64,000 nucleotides of DNA from Chamaea fasciata (lineage: Eukaryota; Chordata; Aves; Passeriformes; Sylviidae), in contig JARCOQ010000025.1 of NCBI GenBank assembly GCA_029207755.1, positions 5,076,820 to 5,140,819 on the forward strand, in the 5' to 3' direction. Shown in pieces: positions 31,302 to 41,800 of the stretch. How positions within the stretch are numbered: the stretch's first letter is position 1; each line of letters opens with the position of its first letter. The translations under genes and the position numbers were made by a program. A model generated the notes under the pieces. The model was not told the DNA's origin and made no database searches. It saw only the letters and a program-made list of their open reading frames with translations.

Positions 31302-32792
31302 ATGCCACCATCCCGTCCCCCGTGCGTGGCCATGCGCGTCCCCGTGGGGCCGCTGTCCCTGCTGCTGGCGCTGTCCCTGCTGTCCCCATGGGGGTCTGCT
31401 GGGGGGAGCTGCCCCCCGCGCTGCGTCTGCGCCTCCAACCTGCTGAGCTGCTCTCAGGCCAACCTGAGCACGGTGCCGGCGCCGCTGCCGCGCTTCACCG
31501 CCGTGCTGGACCTGAGTCACAACAACGTGACGCGGCTGCGGGCGGACTGGGCGCCGGCGCGGCTGCCGCACCTGCACGCGCTGCTGCTGAGCCACAACGG
31601 GCTGGCCTTCGTGTCCACCGAGGCCTTCACCCACGTGCCGCGCCTGCGCCACCTCGACCTGTCCTCCAACCGCCTGCGGACGCTGGACGAGAACCTGTTC
31701 AGCGACCTGGGCGAGCTGGAGGTGCTGCTGCTGTACAACAACGAGATCAGCACGGTGGATCGCACGGCCTTCGAGAACCTGGGCCGGCTGCGCAAGCTCT
31801 ACCTGGGGCAGAACCGCATCGCCCGCTTCCCGCTGGAGCTGCTCCGGGAGGGCACCCGGCTGCCGCAGCTGGCGCTGCTGGACCTGTCGGCCAACCGGCT
31901 GCGGGCCGTGCCCGCGGGGGAGCTGCAGGCGCTGCCCGCCTGGCTGCGCGACCGCCTCTACCTGCACAACAACCCCCTGGCCTGCGACTGCCTGCTCTTC
32001 CAGCTGCTGGACCGCGGCCGCCGCCGCCACCTCAGCGCCGTGGAGGATTTCCAGGACGAGCTACGCTGCTTCCTGCCCGGAGCGAGCACTCTCACCAAGA
32101 TCCTGGACCTGGCGGGCAAGCAGCCTCTCAACTGCAGCAAGGCGCGGGAGGCCGTGCTGGAGGCGCACCTCGGGGACACGGTGACGCTGGGCTGTGACAG
32201 CCGGTGGCAGGGTGTGCGCAGCCGGCACTGGGTGACGCCGGGCGGGGAGCGGGTGCTGGGGGACGGGGGCAATGGCAGCGTGGTCTTGCTGGCCAACGGC
32301 AGCCTTCAGCTGCGGGCGCTGCGCCCTGAGGACGGCGGCACTTACTCCTGCTGGGTGGCCGGACCCCTCCTCAACGAGACCCTCTACGTGGAGCTGCTGG
32401 TGCACAACTTCACCCTGCACGGCCCCCACGACACCCTGAACACGGCCTACACCACTCTGGTGGGCTGCATCCTGAGCGTGGTGCTGGTGCTCATCTACCT
32501 GTACCTCACCCCGTGCCGCTGCTGCTGCTGCCGCGGCACCGAGAAGCCGCCGGCACCGCGCGACGACAGCATCAACTCCTCCGTGCTGAGCACCACCCCG
32601 AACCACGCCGGGGGCGCCGGGGAGCCCTGCGGATCCCACATCGCCTCCGGTGCTGGCACAGGGCAGAACGGCAGGTTCAAGGGGGGGGGCACCCCCCCGC
32701 TGCCCGCCCGGCAGGGCCCCAAGGCGCAGAGGAAGGTGTCGGATCCAGACTCGGTGAGTTCCGTCTTCTCCGACACACCCATCGTGGTGTGA
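31302..32792 (+). CDS. AMIGO1: Adhesion molecule with Ig-like domain 1 (amphoterin-induced protein 1)
   Basis: A single coding exon of 496 aa from the Met at 31302; human is 493 aa. Alternative starts are 31257 (weakly supported) and 31332 (good Kozak context and directly before the hydrophobic core). Order: signal peptide about 1-34; LRRNT with CPPRCVC; six leucine-rich repeats about 65-225; LRRCT with NPLACDC; Ig C2 domain about 285-355 with Cys in TLGCDS and GTYSCW; membrane segment about 383-403 inside NTAYTTLVGCILSVVLVLIY; cytoplasmic tail ending SSVFSDTPIVV. This type I neuronal membrane protein promotes neurite growth and is an auxiliary subunit of Kv2.1 channels. The membrane segment and extreme C-terminus are almost identical to mammals, while the ectodomain is more Arg/Ala-rich, in line with the high GC content. 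It is transcribed away from GPR61. Confidence 0.96.
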   Translation: MPPSRPPCVAMRVPVGPLSLLLALSLLSPWGSAGGSCPPRCVCASNLLSCSQANLSTVPAPLPRFTAVLDLSHNNVTRLRADWAPARLPHLHALLLSHNGLAFVSTEAFTHVPRLRHLDLSSNRLRTLDENLFSDLGELEVLLLYNNEISTVDRTAFENLGRLRKLYLGQNRIARFPLELLREGTRLPQLALLDLSANRLRAVPAGELQALPAWLRDRLYLHNNPLACDCLLFQLLDRGRRRHLSAVEDFQDELRCFLPGASTLTKILDLAGKQPLNCSKAREAVLEAHLGDTVTLGCDSRWQGVRSRHWVTPGGERVLGDGGNGSVVLLANGSLQLRALRPEDGGTYSCWVAGPLLNETLYVELLVHNFTLHGPHDTLNTAYTTLVGCILSVVLVLIYLYLTPCRCCCCRGTEKPPAPRDDSINSSVLSTTPNHAGGAGEPCGSHIASGAGTGQNGRFKGGGTPPLPARQGPKAQRKVSDPDSVSSVFSDTPIVV

Positions 32793-32799
32793 GGGGACC

Positions 32800-33960
32800 C
32801 TGTGGGGACAGTCCCCGGGGACACCCCATGTCAGCCACTGCAAGCTGTCCCTGGGCAGGAGGGATGGCCGGGCCCCCACTGCCATGTCCCCAGCTTGGTG
32901 GGTCACACCGTCACACCCCAGGACTGAGCATTGATGCTGGCCCCCACCAAGGTCACTGACACCATGGGACAGTGAGGGACAAAGATGTGACACACGCTCC
33001 GGGGACAGTCTCCCACTGTGACCTGTCCCTGTGCAGGAGAGGTGGCTGGACCCCCACCACCATGGCCCCAGCTTTTGGGGATCCCGTCATCATCCCCCAG
33101 GACTGAGCATCGTCCCCCACACTGTGATCACAGAGGGACCGTGAGGGACAAGGGTGTGAGGGGACACACCATGGGGACAGTCCACCGGGACACCCTGTGT
33201 TCCTACTGCTGCTCTGACCTGTTCCCTATGGACATGCCATGGGCAGAAGGGGTGGCTGGACCCCTACTGCCTTGTCCCCAACTTGGGGGGCAACATTGCC
33301 CCCCAGGATGGAGCATCACTGCTGGCCCCCCCCCCCCCCCCGAGGTCACTGCGCACCCGCGAGGGACAAGGATGTGAAAGGACACACCATGGGGCAGTCC
33401 CCACGTAGCCTGTCACCAGGCAGGAAGGGTGGCCAGATCCCTGCCACCATGTCCCAGCTCTTGGGGGTCCCACCATCACCCCCAGGACTGCGCATCATCC
33501 CTGAGCCCTGCTGAGATCACTGGGGGACTGCGAGGGACAAGGGTGTGAGGGGACACACCATGGGGAGTCCCCAGGGACATCCCGTGTCCCCACTGCCACT
33601 GTGAGCTGTCCCCAGGCAGGAGGGGTGGCTGGACCCCCACCACTGTGTCCCCAGCTTTTGGGGATCCCGGCATCACCCCTCAGCACTGAGCATCATCCGT
33701 GGCCCCAGCCAAGGTCACTGGGGGACTGCAGTGGACAAGGGTGTGAGGAGACACACCGTGGGGACAATCTGCTGCTGTGACCTGTCCCTGGGCAGGAGGG
33801 ATGATCAGACTCCCACCACCGTGTCCCTCGTTTTTGGGGGTCCCACCGTTGCCCCTCAGGACTAAGGATTGCTGCTGGCCCCTGCCAAGGTCACCGCAGG
33901 ACCACAGGGACAAGTCTCTGTGAGGACAACACGGCCACCAGCTGCAAGGCATCAGCCTCA
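32800..33960. repeat. Minisatellite of about 190-bp units in the AMIGO1 3' UTR
   Basis: Six units start near 32806, 33001, 33174, 33390, 33562 and 33758. Shared blocks are GGGACAGTCCCC, GCAGGAGGGGTGGCTGG, CACCATGTCCCCAGCTT, CCCAGGACTGAGCATCA and AGGGACAAGGGTGTGAGGGG. Five of the six units carry a clear GAGGGACAA core. The array is inside the predicted 3' UTR. Confidence 0.88.
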
Positions 33961-34371
33961 CCAGGCACTGGAGGACTGAGGGACGGTGACAGCGGCAGCC
34001 GTGAGGCCCCGGGAATGGCAGCACCAGGCAGAGCCCCCCTCCCTGCAGCCCCGGCCCCCCCATTCCCCCCGGCCCCCCTTGGCATGTGCATGGCCAAGCA
34101 TGAGTCGCTCGGGGAGCATGTGCCACCCCCAGGGGGACACCAGGGGTGTGACAACCCTCTGCGGAACCCCCAACACCCTCCTGACGCCCCCCTGCAACCC
34201 ACAGCTGCAAACAGAGCCCCCTCCCCACAGGGGGTGGGACCCGGGGGCTCCGGCACCCCGAAGAGGTGGTGCCCCCTCACATCCCCATGCCAGCCCAGCC
34301 TGTGTCTCCCGTGCCCCCACCCTGGATGTTCCCCCCCCGCACTGGGCAATGCCCACTGATGCCTTGGCCAA

Positions 34372-34377
34372 AATAAA
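34372..34377 (+). terminator. AMIGO1 polyadenylation signal AATAAA
   Basis: Canonical AATAAA followed by CGTGTTTCCCTCGTGCCTGTG, a GT-rich downstream element. It implies a 3' UTR of about 1.6 kb from 32793, much of it minisatellite. Confidence 0.75.
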
Positions 34378-34689
34378 CGTGTTTCCCTCGTGCCTGTGCA
34401 GCCTTCACCCGCTTTTGGGGGACTTGAAGGAGTGTCCCCAGGATGGGACCCTTTGCTGGGGTGGGGTGAGTTGGGGACAGGGTGACACTGCTGTGTGACT
34501 CCGCCCAGGGTGAGGGGTAAGGCGGAGTGGGGGCCCTGCTGCCCCCCCAGCCCCCATGTGGGGTGCAAGGGGTGAGGAAGGGGGAGCAGGGGGGCGGGGG
34601 AGGCACCCCAGTGACCCCAGTGACCCACCCCAGGGTCCCTGTGACACCGACCCCGTGCTGGGAGGGGGGTTCTGGGCAGCCCCTCTGTG

Positions 34690-35540
34690 GGCAGCCCATG
34701 CTCAGCCCCACTCCAGTGATCCCCCAGCACCCCACTGACACCCCTAGCACCTCAATGACCCTTACGGTCCCCCGCCTGTCCCCCCAGTACCCCAAAGACT
34801 CCCTGTGGTCCCCAGGACATCCCCTTTAGCCCCCCCAGCACCCTCATAACCCTCCATGGTCCCCAGGACTTCCCTGCGGCACTGAGCCCCACCCCAGGCA
34901 GTTCACTGATCTCCTCAGCCCCTTAATGACCCCACTACTCCCCCTGGTCCCCAAAGACCCTCTATGGTCCCCTGCACTCTCCCAGCATCCCAATGAATCC
35001 CACTCACCCTTATGAGCCCCCACCTGCCCCCCGAGCACCCCAAAAACCTCCTATGGTCCCCATCCAATGAGTTCCCTGAGCCTCCCCAGCACCCCCATGA
35101 CCTTACTGACCACCACTGAGCACCCCGGCCAACTTCCAGAATCTCAGTGACCCCACTGACCAACTCCCAGAATCTCAGTGACCCCACTGACCAACTCCCA
35201 GCCCCACAAAGACCGTTATGGCGCCCTGCCCACCCTGCAGCACCCCGAAGACCCCTTATAGTCCCCAGTAAGCCCCCCAGCACCCCCAAAGACCCTTATG
35301 AACCCCTGCCCAGCCCCACAGCCCCCCAGCATGCCAAAGACCCCCTTTTCTCCCCAGTAACCCTCCACAGCCCCCCCCAACGAGCCCCCCAGTACCCCAC
35401 TGCCCCCTCAACACTCAGTAACTCCAGTGACCCCCCCCCAGCTCCCCAGTGACTCCCCCAGCCCCCCAATAATTCCCTACGGTCCCCAGTATGCCCCTGA
35501 GCTCCCACATCCCCCAAAGACCCCCTGGCCCCCTCCCCAC
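34690..35540. repeat. CCCCAGCACCCC-type minisatellite between AMIGO1 and ATXN7L2
   Basis: Degenerate units of CCCCAGCACCCCAATGACCC, GGTCCCCAGTA and AGACCCTTATG fill nearly all the space between the two convergent genes. Two exact copies of a unit with AGAATCTCAGTGACCCCACT occur near 35142 and 35170. CYB561D1 would be expected here by synteny, but no such coding exon was found. Confidence 0.8.
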
Positions 35541-35547
35541 TACGCAA

Positions 35548-35550
<3 letters not shown>

Positions 35551-35607
<57 letters not shown>
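35551..35607. repeat. Poly(T) run of 57 bases at the 3' end of ATXN7L2
   Basis: Fifty-seven uninterrupted T, equal to A57 on the ATXN7L2 sense strand, about 270 bp past its stop codon. It ends abruptly in the CCCC-rich minisatellite. Confidence 0.9.
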
Positions 35608-35612
<5 letters not shown>

Positions 35613-35880
35613 AAGAACAAAAACAGCAACAACCGTTTCTTATAAATATCCGCGGCCGACGGGGCCCCGGGAGGTCCGGGTGGGTCCCCAGTGCCGCCCC
35701 CCCCGTCCCGGGGCTGGTTTAGCAGCAAGAGAACAGAACTGAGAGTTTTGAGGTATTTTCTGGAAGTTTGAGATTTTCCTTCGTGTTTCCTTGGGATTTT
35801 TTTTTTTTTTTTCCCCTTCATCGGTTTTTCTGGCGTTTCCCGGTGGGGAGGACACAGGGGGGCCCCCGGTGACCCCTCTG
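35608..35880 (-). other. ATXN7L2 3' UTR (predicted)
   Basis: Follows the TAA at 35881-35883. It is less GC-rich than its surroundings, with a T13-14 run near 35800. No AATAAA on the minus strand was found, so the poly(A) site is not defined; the A57 run below it is a candidate boundary. Confidence 0.5.
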
Positions 35881-38800
35881 TTAATGGGCTTTGGACTGCA
35901 GGGGGAGAGGGGACGAGTCAGCCCTAGGGGGGAACGCTGGGGACACGGCGTGGTGGGGACCCGCGGGGACTCTCCACAGGGTCAGGGGAGCCCCTCGGTG
36001 TCCCCAGGGTCGGGGAGGTCCTCACGGTGTCCCCCCACAGGACAGGGTGTCCCCCGGTGCCAGAGCAAGCTGTCCCCGTGCTGTTCCCCCTCCGGACCGC
36101 GGTGTCCCCCCAGGACGGGGAATGTCTCAGGGCACACTGACCCCTGTCCCAGTGCTCCACCCCACCTCCTGCTGCTCCCAGTCACCCCGAGGGGGGGTCC
36201 CCCTGCTTCCCCACCCACCCACACCCCCCAGCCCTACCTTCAGGACGCTCCTCTTCTCCTCGAAACCCAGGGGCGTCCCCGGCTTCTTCCTGCGGATGGA
36301 GCCCCCCGAGGCGGAGGTCCCGGAGCCGGGAGGGGCCGGGGGGCCGGGCAGGGGGGGCGCGGCTTTGGGCTTCAGGGGTCGGCAGTAGGTGGCCGCGTTC
36401 TTGCGCTTTTTCACCTCATCCTCGGAGAGCCCCCGGGGGGGCCCCCCCAGCCCGTGCAGCGGCGACGTTTGGGGGTCCAGGGCAGCGGGCGGGGCACGGC
36501 AGGGCTGGGCGGGGGGCAGCCGGCGCACCCGCGGGGTCCCGTTGAGAATGGCGATGGAGGGCGAAGCCGGCGGGGTGAGTTTCGTCTTGCCGGGGGGAGT
36601 CAAGCCCTGATTTTTGCCCTTGACGCTGTCCCCCAAACAGGTCCGTTTGTAAGGGGGGCTGCCGGCCGTGAGGGGGGGCTGCCAGGGCCGGGGCTCCGTG
36701 TCCATCCCGCCGGACGCCTCCCGTGCCCGGGGGGATTTGCTGGCCTTGGTGGGGGGCAGTTTGCTGAAGGAGGGCGAGGGGGTGTTGGCGGGGAGGGGAG
36801 AGGTGATGGCCTGCGTGCCCCCTCCCCCGCACTCGGGCTGGCTGCAGGCGGCCGCCGCGGGCGGGGACCCCACGGTGTAGGTGAGGCTGGTGGGGACCCG
36901 GCACCCCCCCGCCGCCGAGAGGGTCCGGAGGGGCGGGGAAGGGGTTGCAGGGCCGTGAAGGGGGGCAGCGGGGCTGGGGGGGGCTGCGGGGAGGTGAAGA
37001 GGGGGGACGACGGCTGGAGGGATCTTCCTGTGGGAAGGGAGGGGGTGGGTGAGATGGGGGCTGCTCCGAAAGTCCCGCTCCCAACCACATCCCCCCAGTT
37101 CAGGGCGGGAGAGATGAGGTGGGACCCCTCCAAATCCCATTCCCATCCCTCCAACCCGGCCTTGTCCTCCCCAGTTCAAGGTGAGATGGGAGCCCCCACA
37201 AATCCTCACTCCCAGCCCCACATCCCTACCTTGTCCTCCCGAGTTTGGATGGGAAGGGATGAAACAGGACATCCCCTCAAATCCCCATTACACCCCTGCA
37301 TTATTCCACCCCAGCTCAGGTGAGGAGGGGGTGAACACCGCCCCACCCCAAAATCTCTGCTCTCAGTCCCACGTCCCCATCTTGTCCTTCCCAATTCGGG
37401 TGAGAAGGGGGTGAAACGGGATCACTTAAATCCCCATTCCCATTTTCGTCCCCCCAATCCTTCCTGATTCACGTAGGGAGGGGGTCCCAAATCCCCCCTC
37501 CCATCCCTCCATCCCCACCTTATCCTCATCACTTTGGATCAGAACGGGGTGAAATGAGACTCCCTCCAGTTTCCCTCTCGCATTGCCGCATCCTCACCTT
37601 ACCCCGCGGGGAGGGGACGCAACAAAACCTCCCAAAATCCCCACTCCCTTCCTCCCCCTCAATCCCAACACCATGCTGGGACCCCGCGGAGCACAGGCCC
37701 TCGCTGTGTCCGGGCGCTTTTGTCCCCTGGCCCCTCCTCACCTCCACCTGTGGGCGCTCAGGTGCCGCTCCAGCATGGAGCCCAGCGCGGCGCAGAACCG
37801 GTCCAGCCGTCGGTCGAACACGTAACAGCCCGGGGTGACCAGGCGGCTCCCGAAGGTGCAGAACTGGGGGGGCACCGTGCCAGGGTCACTGCAGCCCCCC
37901 CAAGCCCCCGCCTCAACCCCCCCTCCTGGCGCGGAGCCGGGAAGAGGACACGTGGATGGGTTGCTGGCGGAGTTGGGGGTCCCTGCCCTACTCCGGGGTC
38001 CCCTCACTCACCGCCTGAGGCCGTGGTGGGCGCACCGGGGTCCGGGGGAGCTCCTCGGCCCCCTCTTCCTCGCTCTCCTCGCTGGACACGCGGCTGCCCC
38101 CCTTGGGCAGGGGGAGGGGGAATCCTCCCGTGCTCCCCTCCCCGGAGGTGGCCGGAGCATCCTCAGGGTCACTGTCGGAGGAAATTCGGGCCCTGCACCA
38201 GAGAGGAAGTTTTGGGGTGCTCGATACTGGGCGGGGGAGTCACTGTGAAACAATATCCCCCTCCCAAATCCTCACTCCTAATCCTGAAAATGTGTCCCCC
38301 AATTCAGGTGGAGAAAGGTGAGATGAGACCCCCCCAAATCCCCACTTTCCCTCCCAGCTGAGGTGCAGAGGGGCACAGACAGGACCCCCCAGTTCTGCAC
38401 TCACATTCCTACTGCCCTCCCCAGTGCAGGTGGGGAAAGGTGAGATGGGACCCCCCAAAACCCAACTCCCAGCCACATCTTCCCATAATTCAGGTGGGGA
38501 GGGGGTGTGACAGGACCCCCCAAATCCCTGCTCCAAACCACATCCCCCCCCAGTTCAGGTGAGGAGGGGGTGAGATGGACCCCCCTCCAAATCCCCACTC
38601 CCATTCCTGCCCTTTCAATGCATCCCCCCCAATTCAGGTGGGGAAAGGTGAGAGGAGACCCCCCCCAATCCATGGGGTACTCACCTGGGAGGGTGCAAGC
38701 AGTGGGACAGCCTGGCTCGGCAGGGAGGGGTACTGGGGGGCTGCAGCAGTGAGGGGGTGTCCTGCAGGGCAGGGTGCAGTGGCTCCTTCTCAGGGGGGCT

Positions 38801-41800
38801 CCTATCTTTCGGGGGGTCCCCTCGGCGGGTGCTGGCCTTGAGCTCGGCCACCAGCACATCGAAATCCTTGGCCCGCCCCTGCACCTCCCGGCGCTGGTGG
38901 ACCGAGTGGATCTGGGTGACAGCAGAGAGGGGCTCAGGACCCTCAAAAACACCCAGGGTGGGATATTGGGGTGTCTCCCCTCCCCATTTTCCACTACCTT
39001 GCAGGTCAGCAGGCGGGTGCAGAGCTTGTTGGTGTCAGGGTTCCGCACCCCACACTGCCGGTTCAGGTCACACTCCTTACCTGGGGGGACAGGGAGGCAG
39101 CGGGTGCTGGGGCGGCACCCCAACCCCCCCACTGGGGCTGGGCATGGAGCACCCACTCCTCTGAGCAGCTCTCAGGGGGGGACACAGCCCTGAGAAATTT
39201 TGAGGGGTGGGGGGGGTCACCATCTGCTGTTCCCTCCCCTTTTTGCCCCTCTGCAAGGTGAGCCCCCCCCCTTTTTTTGCCCCTTCCCTGGGGTGACCCC
39301 CCCCCCCTCATTTTCACCTGGGTCCTGCTAATGGCATTGCTATCACCTGGGAGTGTCTGTGGGCACAGCAGCAGCTGGCAATTTTGGGGGCAGGGGTGCA
39401 CGTTTGACTCCCGTATTTTGGGGAATATGTGTCCAACACCCATCTTTTGGGGTGACATATGTCCAAACACCATATTTTGGAGGGGCACACACATTTGAGA
39501 CACATATTTTGGGGTGATACAAGTTTGACCCCCATATTTGGGGGGCACGTGTGTTATACCCCCATATTTTGGGACAGACAACACATTTGGCCCCCATATT
39601 TTGGGGGAATATGTGTCCAGCCTTCGTATTTTGGGATGACATATGTCCAACCTCCATATTTTTGGGGGGGACGCGTGTTCAACCCCCACATTTTCAGAGG
39701 ACACATACTTGACCCCCGTATTTTGGGAGGAACATGTATTTAACCCCCGTATCTTGGGGGACCATGCATTTAACACCCATATTTCGAGGTGACACAGTTG
39801 ACCCCCATATTTTGAAGAGATACACATCCAAACCCCCTATTTTTGGGGGGACATATATTCAACCCCTCTATTCTGGGGGCCACCTATTCAACTCCCATAT
39901 TTTGGGGGTAATGCACATTGACGCCCATATTTTTGGGGGTCACCAATCCAATTCTCATGTTTTTGTGGGGGACACAAGTTCAACCCCCATATTGTGGGGG
40001 GATGCGTTTTCTACCTCCATATTTTTATGGGGGCCACGTGTTTGACCCCCATTTTTGGATGAACACGGGCGAATTTGGGGATCCATCCTCAGCTCCCGTT
40101 CTTGCTGGGGTTGCAGTCAAGTGGGGACCCTAGACCTGCAGGATGACAGGAACTGGGGGGATGGCAAGGACCCCCCAACCCGCCAGAGGAGCAGGGGGAG
40201 CCACTCTCCTGCTACCTACCCTACTGCTAAACCTGGCCACCGGAATTCCGGCACCAGGATGTCCCGCTGGGATCATCATCATTATCATCATCATCCCACC
40301 CCCATGGCCGGCAAGGAAAGGGGGGACTCACGCGCCAGCTTCCTGTGGGACCTGGGGAGCGGTTTGGGGGCCCCCACATCCTTCTCCCCCGGAGCAGGGA
40401 TGTTCTCCGGCATGGCCGAATCCCCCCCGACCCCGGCCGGCACCGGGGGATCTTTGGGCACCGCGGCAGCCGCGGCTTTCCCCAGGGATTCCTTGGAGTT
40501 GGTGGGGACGGCTTTAGGGGGCACCTTGATCCCGTGCCCGTCCGGTTTGGGAATGCTGGGAATCTTCTCCAGGTTCACCACGGGCACAAACAAGCTGCGG
40601 AAAGAAGTTTTGGGGAGGAGGGGTGGGATCAAAGCGACCCCACAAGAGCAGCGGTGTCGCCCGTCCCAGCGCTCTCACCAGAGGTTGTTATCCTTGTCCG
40701 TGTGCTCAGGGAGGGGCTGGGCTCTCCCACGGGCACCAGGATGCTTCTCCTGCAGGGCTTTGGCCGCTCCGGGGGTCCTGCCAGGCACCGGCTGCCCATT
40801 CACGGCGACGTGGCACGCGGTGGCACGGGCGTAGAGCTTGCTGAGGGGGCCGTGCCGGCGTTCTGCCAGGAGGGATGGAGATGGGATGGGGTGGGATAAG
40901 CTCGCTGTTAGCCCACAGCAGAGCTTGCACCGCTGCGAGCCCCCTCCCTGCCCACAGGCTGCACCCCCACAGCCAGCCCCGCTGGCATTCCCGGTGCTCT
41001 TCCCAGCACCACGGGGTGGAACAGCCATTCCTGGAACTCCCTGGCTCACCACAGTGCTTCTGGAAGGCCTGGGGTTTCACCACCTGGCTGCAGTGGTTGC
41101 AGACCACCAGGTAGAACTCGTCGTGCGCAGGGCAGTGCCCGAAGATGTCCATGTCTGTGGGGAGAGCTCGGTCAGCTGGCACAGACCTGGTGCTGCCAGA
41201 AGCACTGCAGACAACGATCCCAGCTTGGTGGCTCACGCAGCCCTGAAATGCTGGCTTTCACCTCAGAGAGGAGCTCACCTTCCTTAATCAGGGTCATGGT
41301 GTCCAGTTTCTTGCTGCCAGTCTTCCCATTCTCCTCCAGCTCTGACCCTGATCCTGCCAGAGACAAAATCCTGTCAGTGGCTGGCACAGGGATGGTCCCG
41401 GTGCTCCCACAGGGGGATGGTCCTGGCTTTCCTGCTCCTGGAACAATTAAACCAGACAAAATTAGACCAGAGACAGATCCATCCTGTGAGTGGCATCGCC
41501 CTGTGGTGCGTCACCATCTCCAGGGTCACCATCCTGACAGCCCAGTGCCAGCAGGATGTTCCTGGTGACATCCCAGTATGGGATGTGACACTCCTGGGAA
41601 AACCCTGTCCTGGGATGTGACACCCCTGGGACACATTTGCCCTGGGATGGAACATCCCTGAGGACACTCTGGTGCTGGGATGGGACACCCCTAGAGACAG
41701 CCCCATCCTGGATGGGATGTAACATCCCTGAGGACACCCCAGTCCTGGCACATGACACCCTCGCAGACATCCTGGTCCCAGGACGTGACACTCTTGGGAC

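Noticed and set aside
35791..37323. Open frame of about 510 codons on the plus strand
   Set aside because: Antisense shadow of the 790-bp ATXN7L2 exon and its intron repeats in GC-rich DNA. The conserved protein is on the minus strand.
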